A DNA stretch of 35,547 nt from Phocaeicola faecicola (GCF_013618865.1 NZ_JABSOE010000050.1:1-35547), one strand, 5' to 3'; shown: positions 1 to 9,749, numbered from the stretch's first letter. Notes: generated by a model not told the origin, from the sequence alone. Translations and numbers: made by a program.

Positions 1-135
1 GCTATCGCAATTTGGCCCAGCCCCTAAGGTAACTGATTCAAATATGCGACAAGCATTTTTTGAAAACAAATATTGTAAATCAAATAATTAACGAGTCTTT
101 TTACAATTATTAAGAGACACTAGTGAATCAGGACC

Positions 136-2193
136 TTATAATTTCTCTCCATATCTATGTTTCTTTTCTTTTTTTAACTGATAAGAATAATCCATCGGAA
201 TTGAAAAACGTACCTCACAACCGATATCTCCGCCTTCCACTTCCACGTTGTTGACAGCCATCAGAATGGGGTGGCGATTATAAAGATTCAGCAGCTGGAT
301 GGTCTGTGTAACGACCCGCATTCCCGTTCCGGTGCCGTGTGCCGCACTGTGTTCGACAAAACCTCCTCCGTTGTCACGCACCATCATTTCCACACAGTTT
401 CCAATTCTTACAATATTGATCCAAAGTCTTCTCTTTCCTTCCTTCATCCTCAACGCGTGCTTGACCGCGTTTTCGGTAGGTATCTGCAGCAACATGGTAG
501 GTACCTGCAGGGACTTCACATCCACTTCCTCCACATGTACCAGGAACTGGAAATCGGGCTGCAGACTCCTTTCTTCCAGTTTCACGTAAGTCTTGACAAA
601 GTCCAGTTCATCGAACAAAGTGACCGACAGGCTGTTGGTCAAATCAAGATTACTCCGTATGAGCTTCACCAGATTCATCAGATTCTGGCTTTCCTTTTTC
701 CCCGATTGGAGTACGGCCTCCCTGCTCAGTACATTGAATATGAAATGAGGAGAAATACGGTTTCTTACGTTTTCCAGTTTCAGGGAAGTGATTGCCATCC
801 TCATGTTCCATTCCTCCGCGTCCCTCCTCCTTTTCCAATATAGAAACCAGATGACGCCCCCTGCCGCCAGCAACAGGATGCCTGCACCACCTATATATAT
901 CCACTGGTTCAGACGGAGCACCTCGTTCTGTTTCAGGTTCAACAACAGTTCGGTACGCAGAAGCGTACTGTCCTGACGGTAACGAAGCGCAATCTCTGCC
1001 GCCCTCATCTTGATTCTTCCGCTGCGGATAGAGTCATCGATATGCTGGTTCAGCGTCTGATATTCGTAAGCCTTCTTATAATCACCCATTTTCTCGAAAT
1101 ACTGCTGCAAGTGCTGATTGCGGATGTGAAGCATATTAGGTTCTACATAAGAAGGAGTCACCGCCTGCTTCATTCGCTCACGGGCCAGCGCCAGGTTATT
1201 CTGTTCCAGAGCCAGTTTGATGAGCTGCGTATCGATATAATACAACGCACTGTTGTTGTTCATCTGCCTGAAAAAGCCGTGACACTGATCCAGGTAATAC
1301 GCCGCAGAGTCCAACTGCCCCGTAGAAAGGAAAAGATCCCCCAAATTCACCTTTGCCAGGTTCCGTTCAAATTCGAACTCCGGACGTCCGTCCAACAAGC
1401 GAAGTACTTTTCGGAAGTATTCAAAAGAAGTCTGATAATCCTGACGATAATAATACGAGTTTCCCCGGTTATTCAAGTAGACATGCTTTTCATAGACACT
1501 CATCTTATCATAATAACTGCCAGCCAAGTCGTAATAATAGTCGCAACGGGCAAAATCCCGCAATTCCATGTTCACCTGTGCCAGTCCATAATAAATCGGG
1601 AAGCGCTCCTGATCGGGCATCTGCAACGAATCCGCAAACGCCAGGGCCCTCCGGTACCACAAGGCTCCCTGGTCGAACCGGCCCCCGCGCACATAGGCAT
1701 CAGCGATGTTCATGCTGACATTAAGCAAATCCTTTTTCCCGGAATAAGGAAGACACCACTGGTAAGCCCTGATAAATTCATTTCGGGCAGAATCAACCAA
1801 CGAAAAACGAGCCAGGGCATTTCCCCTCATATTATATACGCGGGAATACAGGAAACGGATATCCGCATCAGTGGTATCCTTATCGGCGCAAAAATCTCTG
1901 ACCCGGTCCAGATACCAAAGGGCAGAGTCGTGATCGGCCAGGAACATCTTTGCCCTGGACTTCAGAATCAATCCCCGACAATAAAACAGGCTGTCATCCA
2001 GCAAAGGCAGTATACTGTCCAACTGCTGTGAGAAATGCGCATAATCGTCCCGAAGAGAAGATTCCCATTCCAGAACCAACTGCTCTGAGGATGTCAAAGG
2101 CAATTCACCTTTTTTCTGGGTGTTCCGGCAACTGCTGGCACAAAATATCAGACATCCGCAAAGTATTCCCAAATAAAAAAATTTATTGACCAT
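136..2193 (-). CDS. TPR-containing sensor histidine kinase (LytS/YehU-type His_kinase family)
   Basis: About 685 residues. I start at the internal Met at 2193 because it directly precedes a hydrophobic signal/lipobox-like stretch (FCASSC); the upstream ATG at 2226 adds a polar leader. A long Tyr/Asp-rich TPR-like region (about 40-420, repeated ALxYxxxA-type helices) should be periplasmic. One membrane span lies at about 430-452, then the His_kinase (PF06580) motif ISPHFIFNV with putative phospho-acceptor His483, then an HATPase with an N-box-like TENAVKHAL and the G1 box VRDNGGGF. Members of this family usually phosphorylate a LytTR-type response regulator; none is adjacent in the window. A Bacteroidetes -7 box lies upstream. 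The signal sensed is unknown. The canonical N-box 'ENA' is kept, so the kinase is probably active. Confidence 0.88.
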   Translation of the reverse strand: MVNKFFYLGILCGCLIFCASSCRNTQKKGELPLTSSEQLVLEWESSLRDDYAHFSQQLDSILPLLDDSLFYCRGLILKSRAKMFLADHDSALWYLDRVRDFCADKDTTDADIRFLYSRVYNMRGNALARFSLVDSARNEFIRAYQWCLPYSGKKDLLNVSMNIADAYVRGGRFDQGALWYRRALAFADSLQMPDQERFPIYYGLAQVNMELRDFARCDYYYDLAGSYYDKMSVYEKHVYLNNRGNSYYYRQDYQTSFEYFRKVLRLLDGRPEFEFERNLAKVNLGDLFLSTGQLDSAAYYLDQCHGFFRQMNNNSALYYIDTQLIKLALEQNNLALARERMKQAVTPSYVEPNMLHIRNQHLQQYFEKMGDYKKAYEYQTLNQHIDDSIRSGRIKMRAAEIALRYRQDSTLLRTELLLNLKQNEVLRLNQWIYIGGAGILLLAAGGVIWFLYWKRRRDAEEWNMRMAITSLKLENVRNRISPHFIFNVLSREAVLQSGKKESQNLMNLVKLIRSNLDLTNSLSVTLFDELDFVKTYVKLEERSLQPDFQFLVHVEEVDVKSLQVPTMLLQIPTENAVKHALRMKEGKRRLWINIVRIGNCVEMMVRDNGGGFVEHSAAHGTGTGMRVVTQTIQLLNLYNRHPILMAVNNVEVEGGDIGCEVRFSIPMDYSYQLKKEKKHRYGEKL

Positions 2194-2368
2194 GTCGTTA
2201 TTTGTTAGTTGATCCAAATGTAACAATAAAACCTACTACAAAGAAAAAATATTTTCACATTTATTTTTTCCTCAAACCCCAGATCAAACATGATTTTCAC
2301 GAGTATAAAAACTCCCCACTTCTGAAAACCAGTCTTTTATACCTACAGTAATCATTTTCTAACTAAGA

Positions 2369-2401
2369 CAAAGATAGTGAAATAGATAAGAATATTGCAA
2401 G
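2369..2401 (-). promoter_or_regulatory. Bacteroidetes-type promoter for the histidine kinase
   Basis: Read on the minus strand there is a perfect -7 box TATCTTTG (2369-2376). A CTTG, one mismatch from the -33 TTTG, sits 21 bp upstream (2398-2401). This would give a leader of roughly 165 nt before the kinase start. This is pattern matching to the known Bacteroides primary sigma consensus; no transcription data. Confidence 0.5.
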
Positions 2402-2692
2402 TCTGTCAGAATGCGACAAGCGGATAATCCATTGTTTTCACAACTATCACTGTATTTTTTTATACTATATGGAAAAATTTTAATACTATTCAGATAGGAT
2501 AATATGGCTATTCTTTTACAAGCCGCCCGCTACAGGCCCAAAAACCGAAAATAAAAAATTTGCGTATCTTTGCAGGGAGACCGACTCAGTCAGGCACCAC
2601 CGCACGGAAAGCCGGTATTGCCTGCCCGATACCGGCAGCACATCCCATCCGACTGAAAAAGGTTAGTGGAAAACAAATGCATTATAAGGTTT
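2402..2692. other. Intergenic region with a -7 box and a structured leader before the DUF4130 gene
   Basis: The left half is AT-rich and has no convincing ORF. At 2565-2572 (plus) is TATCTTTG, a perfect -7 box, giving a leader of about 110 nt for the next gene. That leader is much more GC-rich than its surroundings and holds a perfect 8-bp hairpin (GCCGGTAT / ATACCGGC, 2613-2638). It does not match any riboswitch class I know. No radical SAM gene, the usual partner of the downstream gene family, is present here. Confidence 0.45.
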
Positions 2693-3463
2693 ATGATTCT
2701 CTATCAATTTGACAACAGTTTCGAAGGCATACTGACCGCATTGTTCGATGCGTATTCCCGGAAACGATTTCCCGACCGGCTGTTAGGCAGTCAAGAAATG
2801 CCTCCCCTCTTCTATGAGGAACTCTACTGCGTACATACCGATATGGAAAAGGCCGAAAGGGTATGGAAGGCCATACAGAAGAAATTATCCCGCACGGCCG
2901 TCAACTGGGTAATAAAGTGCTGGCTTTCGGAGGAAGAAGGCACAGGCAACCTGCTCTTCCACTTTTTACATAAAGTGGTGGCCGCTTCCCGGTCCATAGA
3001 GACCAACTTCACAGACCCTCACGTAGCGGCAGTCATGCAGTTAGGGAAAAAGGTAGGAGGAGAACAATTGCGTGTGATGCAGTTCATGCGCTTTCAGAAA
3101 ACCGCAGACGGAATCTACTGGGGAGCCATGGAACCGATATACAACGTACTGCCACTCACCGTCATGCATTTCCGCGACCGTTTTTCCGACCAGCCCTGGA
3201 TCATATACGACAACCGGAGACAATATGGCTATTACTATAACCTGAAGGAAATTGATGAAATCACCTTTTCATCCCCCTCTGCTCCCCTTCTGCAGGCCCA
3301 CCGGCTCGACGAAGAGTGGCTGGATAAAGACGAAAAGCTTTTCCAGGAACTTTGGAAAAGCTATTTCAATTCGATTTGTATCCGCGAGCGTCTCAACCCG
3401 GTGAAACACAAAAAGGATATGCCCGTACGTTATTGGAAGTACCTGACCGAGAAACAGGACTAA
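2693..3463 (+). CDS. TIGR03915 family putative DNA metabolism protein (DUF4130)
   Basis: About 256 residues. I chose ATG 2693 over the GTG at 2666: it begins with the family's conserved opening ([24 protein letters not shown]) and has an AAGG upstream. The family is uncharacterised. It typically sits beside a radical SAM protein (TIGR03916) and is thought to act in DNA modification or repair; no reaction is established. Recognisable features are the start, a central block around [11 protein letters not shown], and a C-terminal part rich in aromatic residues (QYGYYYNL) ending in [10 protein letters not shown]. It is convergent with truA, and the two stop codons overlap by 4 bp. The partner radical SAM gene is not in this window, which is unusual. 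Confidence 0.8.
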   Translation: MILYQFDNSFEGILTALFDAYSRKRFPDRLLGSQEMPPLFYEELYCVHTDMEKAERVWKAIQKKLSRTAVNWVIKCWLSEEEGTGNLLFHFLHKVVAASRSIETNFTDPHVAAVMQLGKKVGGEQLRVMQFMRFQKTADGIYWGAMEPIYNVLPLTVMHFRDRFSDQPWIIYDNRRQYGYYYNLKEIDEITFSSPSAPLLQAHRLDEEWLDKDEKLFQELWKSYFNSICIRERLNPVKHKKDMPVRYWKYLTEKQD

Positions 3464-4215
3464 TCGGTCAGGAACACAGAATCGGGATAACCGACATCGA
3501 CGAGGAACAGCGCATGTCCGGGCACCGATGTACCGGCACTGCAACGGTTCTTTTCCTCAATAATCCGGCGGAATCCCTCCACCGTCAGTTTTCCTCTGCC
3601 CACTTCAATCAAGGTGCCGACCACCGCCCGTACCATGTTGCGCAGAAAACGGTCGGCCTGAATTGTAAAGACCCATTCGTTTTCACCGCACGCCTCCCAC
3701 TTGGCATACATGATGCGGCAGTTGTTGGTCTTTACGTCCGTATGCAACTTGCTGAAACTGGTGAAATCGATGTAATCGAACAATACCGCCGCAGCCTCAT
3801 TCATGCGGTCGATATCGAGGCGGTTAAAGATCCGCCACACATACGCCCGGTTGAACGGAGACTTAGAGGTAGTGATGTAATATTTATAAGTACGGTAAGT
3901 CGCGTCAAAACGTGCATGCGCATCGTCCTTGACCCTGCGTACGGAATAAACCGAGATATCGGGCGGCAACAGCCGGTTCAACTTGTCGGTAACCACCGCC
4001 TCATCCAGTACCCCGTCATAGTCAAAATGAGCCACCATCAGGCGGGCATGTACTCCCGCATCCGTACGTCCGGCCCCTACCACCTCTATCGGACGGCGCA
4101 GGAAAGTTGACAACGCCTTCATCAATGTCTCCTGCACACTCGCCCCGTTCGGCTGAATCTGCCAGCCATGATAATTGGTACCGTCGTAAGCCAAATAAAT
4201 GAAATACCTTGCCAT
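3460..4215 (-). CDS. truA: tRNA pseudouridine(38-40) synthase TruA
   Basis: About 251 residues. It isomerises uridines 38-40 of the tRNA anticodon stem-loop to pseudouridine. The start at 4215 is set by the family's N-terminus ([18 protein letters not shown]) and an unusually strong Shine-Dalgarno (AGGAGGGTG) directly upstream. The catalytic Asp52 lies in [10 protein letters not shown], and the conserved [17 protein letters not shown] block is near the C-terminus. It follows the DUF5715 lipoprotein gene by 11 bp, so the two probably share a transcript. Its 3' end overlaps the convergent DUF4130 gene by 4 bp. Confidence 0.96.
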   Translation of the reverse strand: MARYFIYLAYDGTNYHGWQIQPNGASVQETLMKALSTFLRRPIEVVGAGRTDAGVHARLMVAHFDYDGVLDEAVVTDKLNRLLPPDISVYSVRRVKDDAHARFDATYRTYKYYITTSKSPFNRAYVWRIFNRLDIDRMNEAAAVLFDYIDFTSFSKLHTDVKTNNCRIMYAKWEACGENEWVFTIQADRFLRNMVRAVVGTLIEVGRGKLTVEGFRRIIEEKNRCSAGTSVPGHALFLVDVGYPDSVFLTD

Positions 4216-4226
4216 ACACCCTCCTG

Positions 4227-4898
4227 TCAACGTGCCGTAATGTGGAAACATCCCTGACGAAGCTCATACTTCACGTAGCAGCGGTCCTGCTTGCGCAGAT
4301 CACGCAGCACCTCCGACAACACCAGTTTCAGTGTATCCGCACTCACATCCTGCATCGGCCGTCCGTCCGGATCTTCCACCTTTCTGAAACGCTTCCAGCT
4401 CACATCGAACGTAGTCCCGTAAAAATGACAGGAATTCAAGGAAGCATTTCCGTTGGTACGACGAAGCCGTTTCACATCATCCTTGGTTCTCAGCACCGAA
4501 GTCACGATAATCTTGTTCGGATTCAGTCCCTTGCATTCCAGTGAATCCAGGAAATTCACCCCGATTGTATCCAGCAGACTGCTTGCCTGCGGTATCAGGT
4601 AAGGAATGGAATGCGTCAGCGAATCCACATCATACCAGTCGCAGGGAGTAATCTCATCCAGCTTTCCGCTCAGCATCTCCGCATCGTCACGCGACTGGAT
4701 AGGTCGAATTCCGATCTTCTTAGCCGTTTTCAGCTGCACATCATTCAAATCCCCGAAACTCCGTTTATAGCTGATCACCCCACGTATATTACGCGGATTG
4801 TTCATTTTCATCGACATATCTTTTTCCTTACAGGCTGTCAGCCCCAAAGAAAAGCCGAAAAACAAGATTCCGGCACAACCAATAAAAAACTTCTTCAT
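4227..4898 (-). CDS. DUF5715 family lipoprotein (M15-like peptidase fold)
   Basis: 223 residues with a lipoprotein signal (lipobox LTAC, Cys23). The C-terminal half carries the DUF5715 signature: [16 protein letters not shown], an Asn/Ser segment, then [13 protein letters not shown]. The His...Asp spacing (HxxxxxxD) and a C-terminal CFHITAR resemble the zinc ligands of M15 D,D-carboxypeptidases such as VanY and peptidase A. A cell-wall role, peptidoglycan cleavage or binding in the periplasm, is therefore plausible but inferred. It is the first gene of a two-gene leftward unit with truA. A perfect -7 box TATCTTTG (4921-4928, minus strand) lies just upstream. Confidence 0.78.
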   Translation of the reverse strand: MKKFFIGCAGILFFGFSLGLTACKEKDMSMKMNNPRNIRGVISYKRSFGDLNDVQLKTAKKIGIRPIQSRDDAEMLSGKLDEITPCDWYDVDSLTHSIPYLIPQASSLLDTIGVNFLDSLECKGLNPNKIIVTSVLRTKDDVKRLRRTNGNASLNSCHFYGTTFDVSWKRFRKVEDPDGRPMQDVSADTLKLVLSEVLRDLRKQDRCYVKYELRQGCFHITAR

Positions 4899-4920
4899 CC
4901 TAATTTTCTTTTACGTCGGG

Positions 4921-4928
4921 CAAAGATA
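4921..4928 (-). promoter_or_regulatory. -7 promoter box for the DUF5715-truA unit
   Basis: TATCTTTG on the minus strand, 22 bp before the start codon, matches TAnnTTTG exactly. No TTTG at the right -33 distance was found, so only the -7 element is supported. Confidence 0.45.
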
Positions 4929-5008
4929 GACAGAATAACTGAAAAGAGGAAATTATCAAAACCTGAAATAAAAAAGTCAAATCGTGCCACCCAATCAAAA
5001 GGAATGAT

Positions 5009-5016
5009 TAAATTTG
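5009..5016 (+). promoter_or_regulatory. -7 promoter box for phoH
   Basis: TAAATTTG matches TAnnTTTG 37 bp upstream of the phoH start. No clear -33 TTTG is seen. It is divergent from the box at 4921-4928, so the 155-bp gap serves both directions. Confidence 0.4.
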
Positions 5017-5053
5017 CACACAAATTACCATAAAATATATCAAATCAGGCTGA

Positions 5054-6049
5054 ATGATCGAAAAGCATATAGTACTTGAAGATATAGATCCCGTAATCTT
5101 TTACGGAGTCAACAACACTCACATACAGATGATTAAAGCGCTGTTTCCCAAGCTCCGCATCGTAGCCAGGGGCAACGTCATCAAAGTAATGGGAGATGAA
5201 GAAGAAATGTGCGCATTTGAAGAAGCCGTACTGGCTTTGGAAAAACACTGCGTACAGTTCAATTCACTGAATGAAGAAACCATACTGGAAATCGTAAAGG
5301 GCGGAAAGCCCCAGATGGAGAAAAAAGAAGACGTCATCGTATACAGCGTCACCGGCAAGCCGATCATCCCGCGCAGCACCAATCAGGTGAAACTGGTCAA
5401 GGAGTTTGACAAGAACGATATGATATTCGCCATCGGTCCTGCCGGCTCCGGAAAAACCTACACGGCCATCGCACTTGCCGTACGCGCCCTGAAGAACAAG
5501 GAAATCAAGAAAATCATTCTGAGCCGCCCGGCAGTGGAAGCAGGGGAAAAACTGGGCTTCCTTCCCGGCGACATGAAAGACAAGATCGATCCGTATCTGC
5601 AGCCCCTTTACGACGCGCTGCAGGACATGATTCCCGCCGCCAAGCTCAAAGAATACATGGAACTGAACATCATTCAGATTGCTCCGCTGGCCTTCATGAG
5701 AGGACGCACCCTGAACGATGCGGTAGTCATCCTCGACGAGGCACAGAACACCACTACCCAGCAGATCAAGATGTTCCTTACCCGAATGGGCATGAACACC
5801 AAGATGATCATCACCGGTGACATGACACAGATTGACCTTCCCTACTCGCAGACCTCCGGACTGATACAGGCCATGAAAATCCTGAAAGGAGTAAAAGGCA
5901 TCAGCTTCATCGAACTCAACAAAAAAGACATCGTACGCCACAAGCTGGTTACCCGGATAGTGGAAGCCTACGAGAAATACGAAGAGAAAAAGAAAGAGGT
6001 CAGACTGCCCAAGGAGCAATCATCCAAAGAACAATCATCTATCATTTAA
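5054..6049 (+). CDS. phoH: PhoH family ATPase (PhoL/YbeZ-like)
   Basis: 331 residues. A PhoH-type P-loop NTPase linked in other bacteria to RNA metabolism and phosphate stress; the substrate is not established. Walker A is GPAGSGKT (128-135) and Walker B VVILDEAQ (224-231). The conserved SRPAVEAGEKLGFLPGD block lies between them, and a QIDLP motif follows. The N-terminal 90 residues form the small KH-like/adapter region (RIVARGNVIKVMG). The tail is charged (YEEKKKEVRLPKEQ, with a short SSKEQ repeat). The usual neighbour ybeY is not adjacent. purC follows after 12 bp, so the two are probably cotranscribed. Confidence 0.93.
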   Translation: MIEKHIVLEDIDPVIFYGVNNTHIQMIKALFPKLRIVARGNVIKVMGDEEEMCAFEEAVLALEKHCVQFNSLNEETILEIVKGGKPQMEKKEDVIVYSVTGKPIIPRSTNQVKLVKEFDKNDMIFAIGPAGSGKTYTAIALAVRALKNKEIKKIILSRPAVEAGEKLGFLPGDMKDKIDPYLQPLYDALQDMIPAAKLKEYMELNIIQIAPLAFMRGRTLNDAVVILDEAQNTTTQQIKMFLTRMGMNTKMIITGDMTQIDLPYSQTSGLIQAMKILKGVKGISFIELNKKDIVRHKLVTRIVEAYEKYEEKKKEVRLPKEQSSKEQSSII

Positions 6050-6061
6050 ACACATAAGAAA

Positions 6062-7009
6062 ATGAGTAAAGCATTAACAAAAACAGACTACAACTTTCCC
6101 GGACAGAAAAATGTATATCACGGTAAAGTACGCGATGTGTATAACATCAATGACGAAAAACTCGTAATGGTGGCCACCGACCGTATCTCGGCTTTCGACG
6201 TAGTTTTGCCTGAAGGTATTCCTTACAAAGGACAGATGCTGAACCAGATTGCAGCCAAATTCCTGGACGCAACCACTGACATCTGCCCGAACTGGAAACT
6301 GGCTACTCCCGATCCTATGGTAACCGTAGGTGTAATGTGCGAAGGTTTCCCTGTGGAAATGATTGTACGCGGATACTTGTGTGGCAGCGCATGGCGTGCT
6401 TATAAGAGCGGCGTTCGCGAAATCTGCGGTGTACGCCTGCCGGAAGGAATGCGTGAAAACGAAAAATTCCCGCACCCGATCATCACTCCGACCACCAAGG
6501 CCGAAATGGGTATGCACGATGAAGATATTTCCAAGGAAGAAATCCTGGCAAAAGGCCTGGCTACTCCTGAAGAATACGAGACACTGGAAAAATACACACT
6601 CGCCTTGTTCGAGCGCGGTACACAGATGGCAGCAGAACGCGGTCTGATTCTGGTGGACACCAAATACGAATTCGGAAAGCACAACGGAGAAATCTACCTG
6701 ATGGACGAAATCCACACTCCGGACTCTAGCCGTTACTTCTACTCAGAAGGCTATCAGGACCGCTTTGAAAAAGGTGAGCCTCAGAAGCAGCTTTCAAAAG
6801 AATTCGTACGCGAATGGCTGATGGCCAACGGTTTCCAGGGAAAAGAAGGACAGACTGTTCCTGAAATGACTCCGGCTATCGTAGCTTCTATCAGCGACCG
6901 CTACATTGAACTTTACGAACACATCACTGGCGAAAGCTTCGTAAAGGCTGATACTGATTCACTGGCTGAACGTATCAACAAAAACGTAACAGAATATTTG
7001 ACGAAATAA
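6062..7009 (+). CDS. purC: Phosphoribosylaminoimidazole-succinocarboxamide synthase (SAICAR synthetase)
   Basis: 315 residues. It joins CAIR and aspartate with ATP to give SAICAR in purine synthesis. Conserved blocks are [28 protein letters not shown] split across residues 20-50, [18 protein letters not shown], and the C-terminal [14 protein letters not shown] and FVREWL segments. The length matches the longer bacterial/yeast-like form of the enzyme. It sits 12 bp after phoH and is followed by a stem-loop terminator. Codon use is biased towards common codons, as expected for a well-expressed metabolic gene. Confidence 0.97.
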   Translation: MSKALTKTDYNFPGQKNVYHGKVRDVYNINDEKLVMVATDRISAFDVVLPEGIPYKGQMLNQIAAKFLDATTDICPNWKLATPDPMVTVGVMCEGFPVEMIVRGYLCGSAWRAYKSGVREICGVRLPEGMRENEKFPHPIITPTTKAEMGMHDEDISKEEILAKGLATPEEYETLEKYTLALFERGTQMAAERGLILVDTKYEFGKHNGEIYLMDEIHTPDSSRYFYSEGYQDRFEKGEPQKQLSKEFVREWLMANGFQGKEGQTVPEMTPAIVASISDRYIELYEHITGESFVKADTDSLAERINKNVTEYLTK

Positions 7010-7019
7010 TATCCACATC

Positions 7020-7064
7020 AAAAAGGAACGGAGAAAGGGTTTCCTTTGTCTCTGTTCCTTTTTC
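7020..7064 (+). terminator. Stem-loop terminator after purC
   Basis: A perfect 10-bp stem AAAAAGGAAC / GTTCCTTTTT is extended by an inner GGAGA/TCTC helix. The U-rich 3' arm and tail (TTTTTCT) make it a rho-independent terminator, possibly working in both directions. Confidence 0.75.
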
Positions 7065-7080
7065 TAAATGTTCAAACCAT

Positions 7081-7821
7081 ATGTCCGATTACCCGCAAGA
7101 ACACATCAAGCCCTATAACGAAGAAGAAGGAAAAGCCGTACAGGTAGAAAAAATGTTCGACAACATCGCCCCTGCCTACGACAACCTCAACCACATGCTT
7201 TCATGGGGCATTGACAAAATCTGGCGTCGCAAGGCCATCCGCTGTCTCAAACCGTTTCAACCCAAAAGAATCATGGATGTAGCTACCGGTACCGGTGACT
7301 TCGCCATCCAGGCATGCCGTATGTTACACCCCGAAGAGTTGATCGGAACCGATATCTCTGAAGGCATGATGAATGTCGGACGCGAGAAAGTCAGACAGGC
7401 GGGACTGGAACAATACGTCTCGTTCGCGAAGGAAGACTGCACTTGCCTGTCTTTCCCGTCAGAACGTTTTGACGCCGTCACCGTGGCTTTCGGTGTAAGA
7501 AACTTTGAGAACCTGGACCGTGGTCTGCAGGAAATGTACCGTGTACTCGTTCCCGGAGGGCATCTGGTAATTCTGGAATTCTCCGAGCCTACCCTGTTTC
7601 CCGTGAAGCAGTTGTATGCGCTCTACTCTAAGATTGTAATACCTGCCGTAGGTAAATTCTTTTCCAAGGACCGCAATGCCTACACCTACCTGCCCGAGTC
7701 CATCAAAGCCTTCCCGCAAGGAAAGGTCATGCAGGGCATCATCCGTAAAGCCGGTTTCAGCCAAGTCGCCTGCCGGCAACTCACATTAGGCATTTGCACC
7801 CTTTATTTTGCCACTAAATAA
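7081..7821 (+). CDS. menG: Demethylmenaquinone methyltransferase (MenG/UbiE)
   Basis: 246 residues. It transfers a methyl group from SAM to demethylmenaquinone in the last step of menaquinone synthesis, the quinone used by Bacteroidales. The UbiE signature 1 ([18 protein letters not shown]) is at 33-50, SAM motif [12 protein letters not shown] at 66-76, motif [11 protein letters not shown], the [20 protein letters not shown] block, and signature 2 [12 protein letters not shown]. aroE follows 21 bp later in the same direction, suggesting one operon with aroE and the hydrolase. Confidence 0.95.
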   Translation: MSDYPQEHIKPYNEEEGKAVQVEKMFDNIAPAYDNLNHMLSWGIDKIWRRKAIRCLKPFQPKRIMDVATGTGDFAIQACRMLHPEELIGTDISEGMMNVGREKVRQAGLEQYVSFAKEDCTCLSFPSERFDAVTVAFGVRNFENLDRGLQEMYRVLVPGGHLVILEFSEPTLFPVKQLYALYSKIVIPAVGKFFSKDRNAYTYLPESIKAFPQGKVMQGIIRKAGFSQVACRQLTLGICTLYFATK

Positions 7822-7842
7822 CCTTTTATTAAAGATACTGAC

Positions 7843-8589
7843 ATGAAGAGATATGGATTGATCGGTTATCCTCTTGGACATTCCTTTTCCAGAAATTTCT
7901 TTAACGAGAAGTTTGCTTCAGAAAACATCCAGGCCGAATACGTTAATTTTGAAATTCCGTCCATCGAACAGTTTCCGGAAATCATCAGGGCGAATCCCAA
8001 TCTCGCGGGACTGAATGTGACTATTCCCTATAAAGAGGCTGTAATCCCTTACCTGAACCGTCTGGATACGGATGCGGCCGCCATAGGTGCCGTCAATGTC
8101 ATCCGTATCAACCGTATCTCACCGAAAGAGACTGAACTTGTCGGCTATAATTCCGACGTGATCGGCTTCAGCCGTTCCATCGAACCGCTGCTTGAGCCTC
8201 ACCACAAAAAAGCATTGATCCTGGGTACGGGAGGTGCCTCCAAAGCCGTTAATTTCGGACTGAAGAAGCTGGGACTGGAAACCCTCTTTGTGTCCCGGAG
8301 CCGGCACGACGAACATACCCTGACCTATCAGGAACTGACTCCGGAACTGATGGATGAGTACAAGGTCATTGTCAACACTACTCCCGTGGGCATGTACCCC
8401 AATGCAGATGAGTATCCCGACATTCCGTACGAATGCCTCACCCACAAGCATCTGTTGTACGACCTGCTCTACAACCCGGACACTACCCTGTTCATGAAAA
8501 AAGGCAGCGAACAGGGAGCCGTAGTGAAAAATGGAATAGAAATGTTATTGCTCCAGGCCTTTGAAGCCTGGGATATATGGAACCGATGA
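7843..8589 (+). CDS. aroE: Shikimate dehydrogenase
   Basis: 248 residues. It reduces 3-dehydroshikimate to shikimate with NADPH in the shikimate pathway. The shikimate-binding GHSFSRNF (residues 12-19; most relatives have S-L-S), the catalytic Lys64 in NVTIPYKEA, Asp105 in YNSDVIGF and the dinucleotide loop GTGGAS (128-133) are all present, as is NTTPVGMYPN. It is slightly shorter than the E. coli enzyme (272 aa), as is normal in Bacteroidetes. Its TGA overlaps the ATG of the next gene (ATGA), indicating translational coupling. Confidence 0.95.
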   Translation: MKRYGLIGYPLGHSFSRNFFNEKFASENIQAEYVNFEIPSIEQFPEIIRANPNLAGLNVTIPYKEAVIPYLNRLDTDAAAIGAVNVIRINRISPKETELVGYNSDVIGFSRSIEPLLEPHHKKALILGTGGASKAVNFGLKKLGLETLFVSRSRHDEHTLTYQELTPELMDEYKVIVNTTPVGMYPNADEYPDIPYECLTHKHLLYDLLYNPDTTLFMKKGSEQGAVVKNGIEMLLLQAFEAWDIWNR

Positions 8590-9533
8590 AAAAGAAACTG
8601 ATTATAGGCATCACACTAGCCGTCGTCCTTCTGGCAGCCATTCTGACGGGAGGCAGCCTGTACATGATTGATTACTCGCTCCGCCCCGACAACCGGGGAA
8701 AGGACATGCAGGGTTCTGAAGCGTACATGCGTCAGACCTATCCGCACATCACCGGCTGGCTGGACAGTCTGCAGACCTACCATGCCCTGCGTGATACGTT
8801 CATCACCGCTCCCGACGGCGTACGCATGCATGCCTTTTATGCGAGTGCCAGCCGCCCTACCCGCCGCACGGCAGTCATCGTGCACGGCTATACCGACAAC
8901 GCCATCCGGATGTTCCACATCGGCTACCTGTACAACCAGTCGCTGGATTACAACATCCTGCTGCCCGACTTGCGCTATACGGGACTTACCGGAGGGGATG
9001 CCATTCAGATGGGATGGCACGACCGCAAGGATGTCATCCAGTGGATTGAACTGGCGCCCCGTCTTTTCGGCGACTCCATCCAGGCGGTAGTACACGGCAT
9101 CTCCATGGGAGCAGCCACTACCATGATGACCTCAGGAGAAACGCTTCCCGACTACATCCGCTGCTTTGTAGAAGACTGCGGATACACCAGTGTCTGGGAC
9201 CAGTTCAAGAAAGAACTCAAAGAGCAGTTCGGACTGCCGGCCTTCCCGCTGCTCTACACCGCCAGCTGGCTCTGCCAGTGGCAGAACGGATGGAACTTCC
9301 GCGAAGCATCGGCCGTAAAACAGGTGGCCAAGTGCCGCTTGCCCATGTTCTTCATACATGGCGACAAAGACGATTTCGTACCCACCTGGATGGTGTACGA
9401 GGTATACGATGCCAAGCCTCAGCCCAAAGAGCTGTGGGTGGTACCGGGAGCAGACCATGCCACCTCGTACCTGCGCTATCCGCAACTTTATACCGAGAAG
9501 GTAGCTGCCTTTGTCGGTAAGTACATCGATTAA
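8586..9533 (+). CDS. Membrane-anchored alpha/beta hydrolase
   Basis: About 315 residues. The start at 8586 gives an ATGA overlap with aroE; an in-frame ATG at 8577 is also possible. One N-terminal membrane anchor (LIIGITLAVVLLAAILTGG) is followed by a serine-hydrolase domain: oxyanion region IVHGYTDNAIRM, nucleophile elbow HGISMG (Ser173), acid in IHGDKDDFVP, and catalytic His in GADHATSY. Relatives are annotated as S9/prolyl-oligopeptidase-like or BAAT/acyl-CoA-thioesterase-like hydrolases; the substrate cannot be told from sequence. It is the last gene before the cobalamin riboswitch and has no obvious tie to B12. Confidence 0.88.
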   Translation: MKKKLIIGITLAVVLLAAILTGGSLYMIDYSLRPDNRGKDMQGSEAYMRQTYPHITGWLDSLQTYHALRDTFITAPDGVRMHAFYASASRPTRRTAVIVHGYTDNAIRMFHIGYLYNQSLDYNILLPDLRYTGLTGGDAIQMGWHDRKDVIQWIELAPRLFGDSIQAVVHGISMGAATTMMTSGETLPDYIRCFVEDCGYTSVWDQFKKELKEQFGLPAFPLLYTASWLCQWQNGWNFREASAVKQVAKCRLPMFFIHGDKDDFVPTWMVYEVYDAKPQPKELWVVPGADHATSYLRYPQLYTEKVAAFVGKYID

Positions 9534-9562
9534 TTCCGATTGGGGAATACATAAATTATCAG

Positions 9563-9749
9563 GTGTATGGGTTCGCCGCTTGCCTCCTGCCCGCTCAGGA
9601 AAGACAAGCACGATCAAAAGGGAATCAGGTGAAAGTCCTGAACAGTCCCGCTGCTGTAAATTCCATGCAACCGTTCCAACGAGGATGCCACTGGCCACGG
9701 CCGGGAAGGCTCGCTGGAAAGGAATGAGTCAGAAGACCTGCCCATACAC
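9563..9749 (+). ncRNA. Cobalamin (AdoCbl-type) riboswitch
   Basis: The ends pair perfectly as P1: GTGTATGGG (9563-9571) with CCCATACAC (9741-9749). Inside are the conserved core elements: AGGTGAAAGTCCTGAACAG, CCCGCTGCTGTAA, GCCACTG (9687-9693), and the B12 box GAGTCAGAAGACCTGCC (9726-9742). It precedes btuB, as expected for B12-repressed uptake genes: binding of cobalamin should lower expression of the downstream operon. This is one of the most certain calls in the window. Confidence 0.96.

Noticed and set aside
33..131. Inverted pair CTGATTCA (33-40) / TGAATCAG (124-131)
   Set aside because: Eight bases 83 bp apart is not rare in AT-rich DNA and nothing else marks it as a recombination or terminator site.
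1042..2031. 329-codon plus-strand frame opposite the histidine kinase
   Set aside because: It is antisense to the TPR region; the periodic TPR code gives long mirror frames. No domain was recognised.
2573..2692. Second cobalamin riboswitch before the DUF4130 gene
   Set aside because: AGGGAGACCG and a CCGGT hairpin recall parts of it, but the GCCACTG-type core and the B12 box are missing and no P1 pairing is found.
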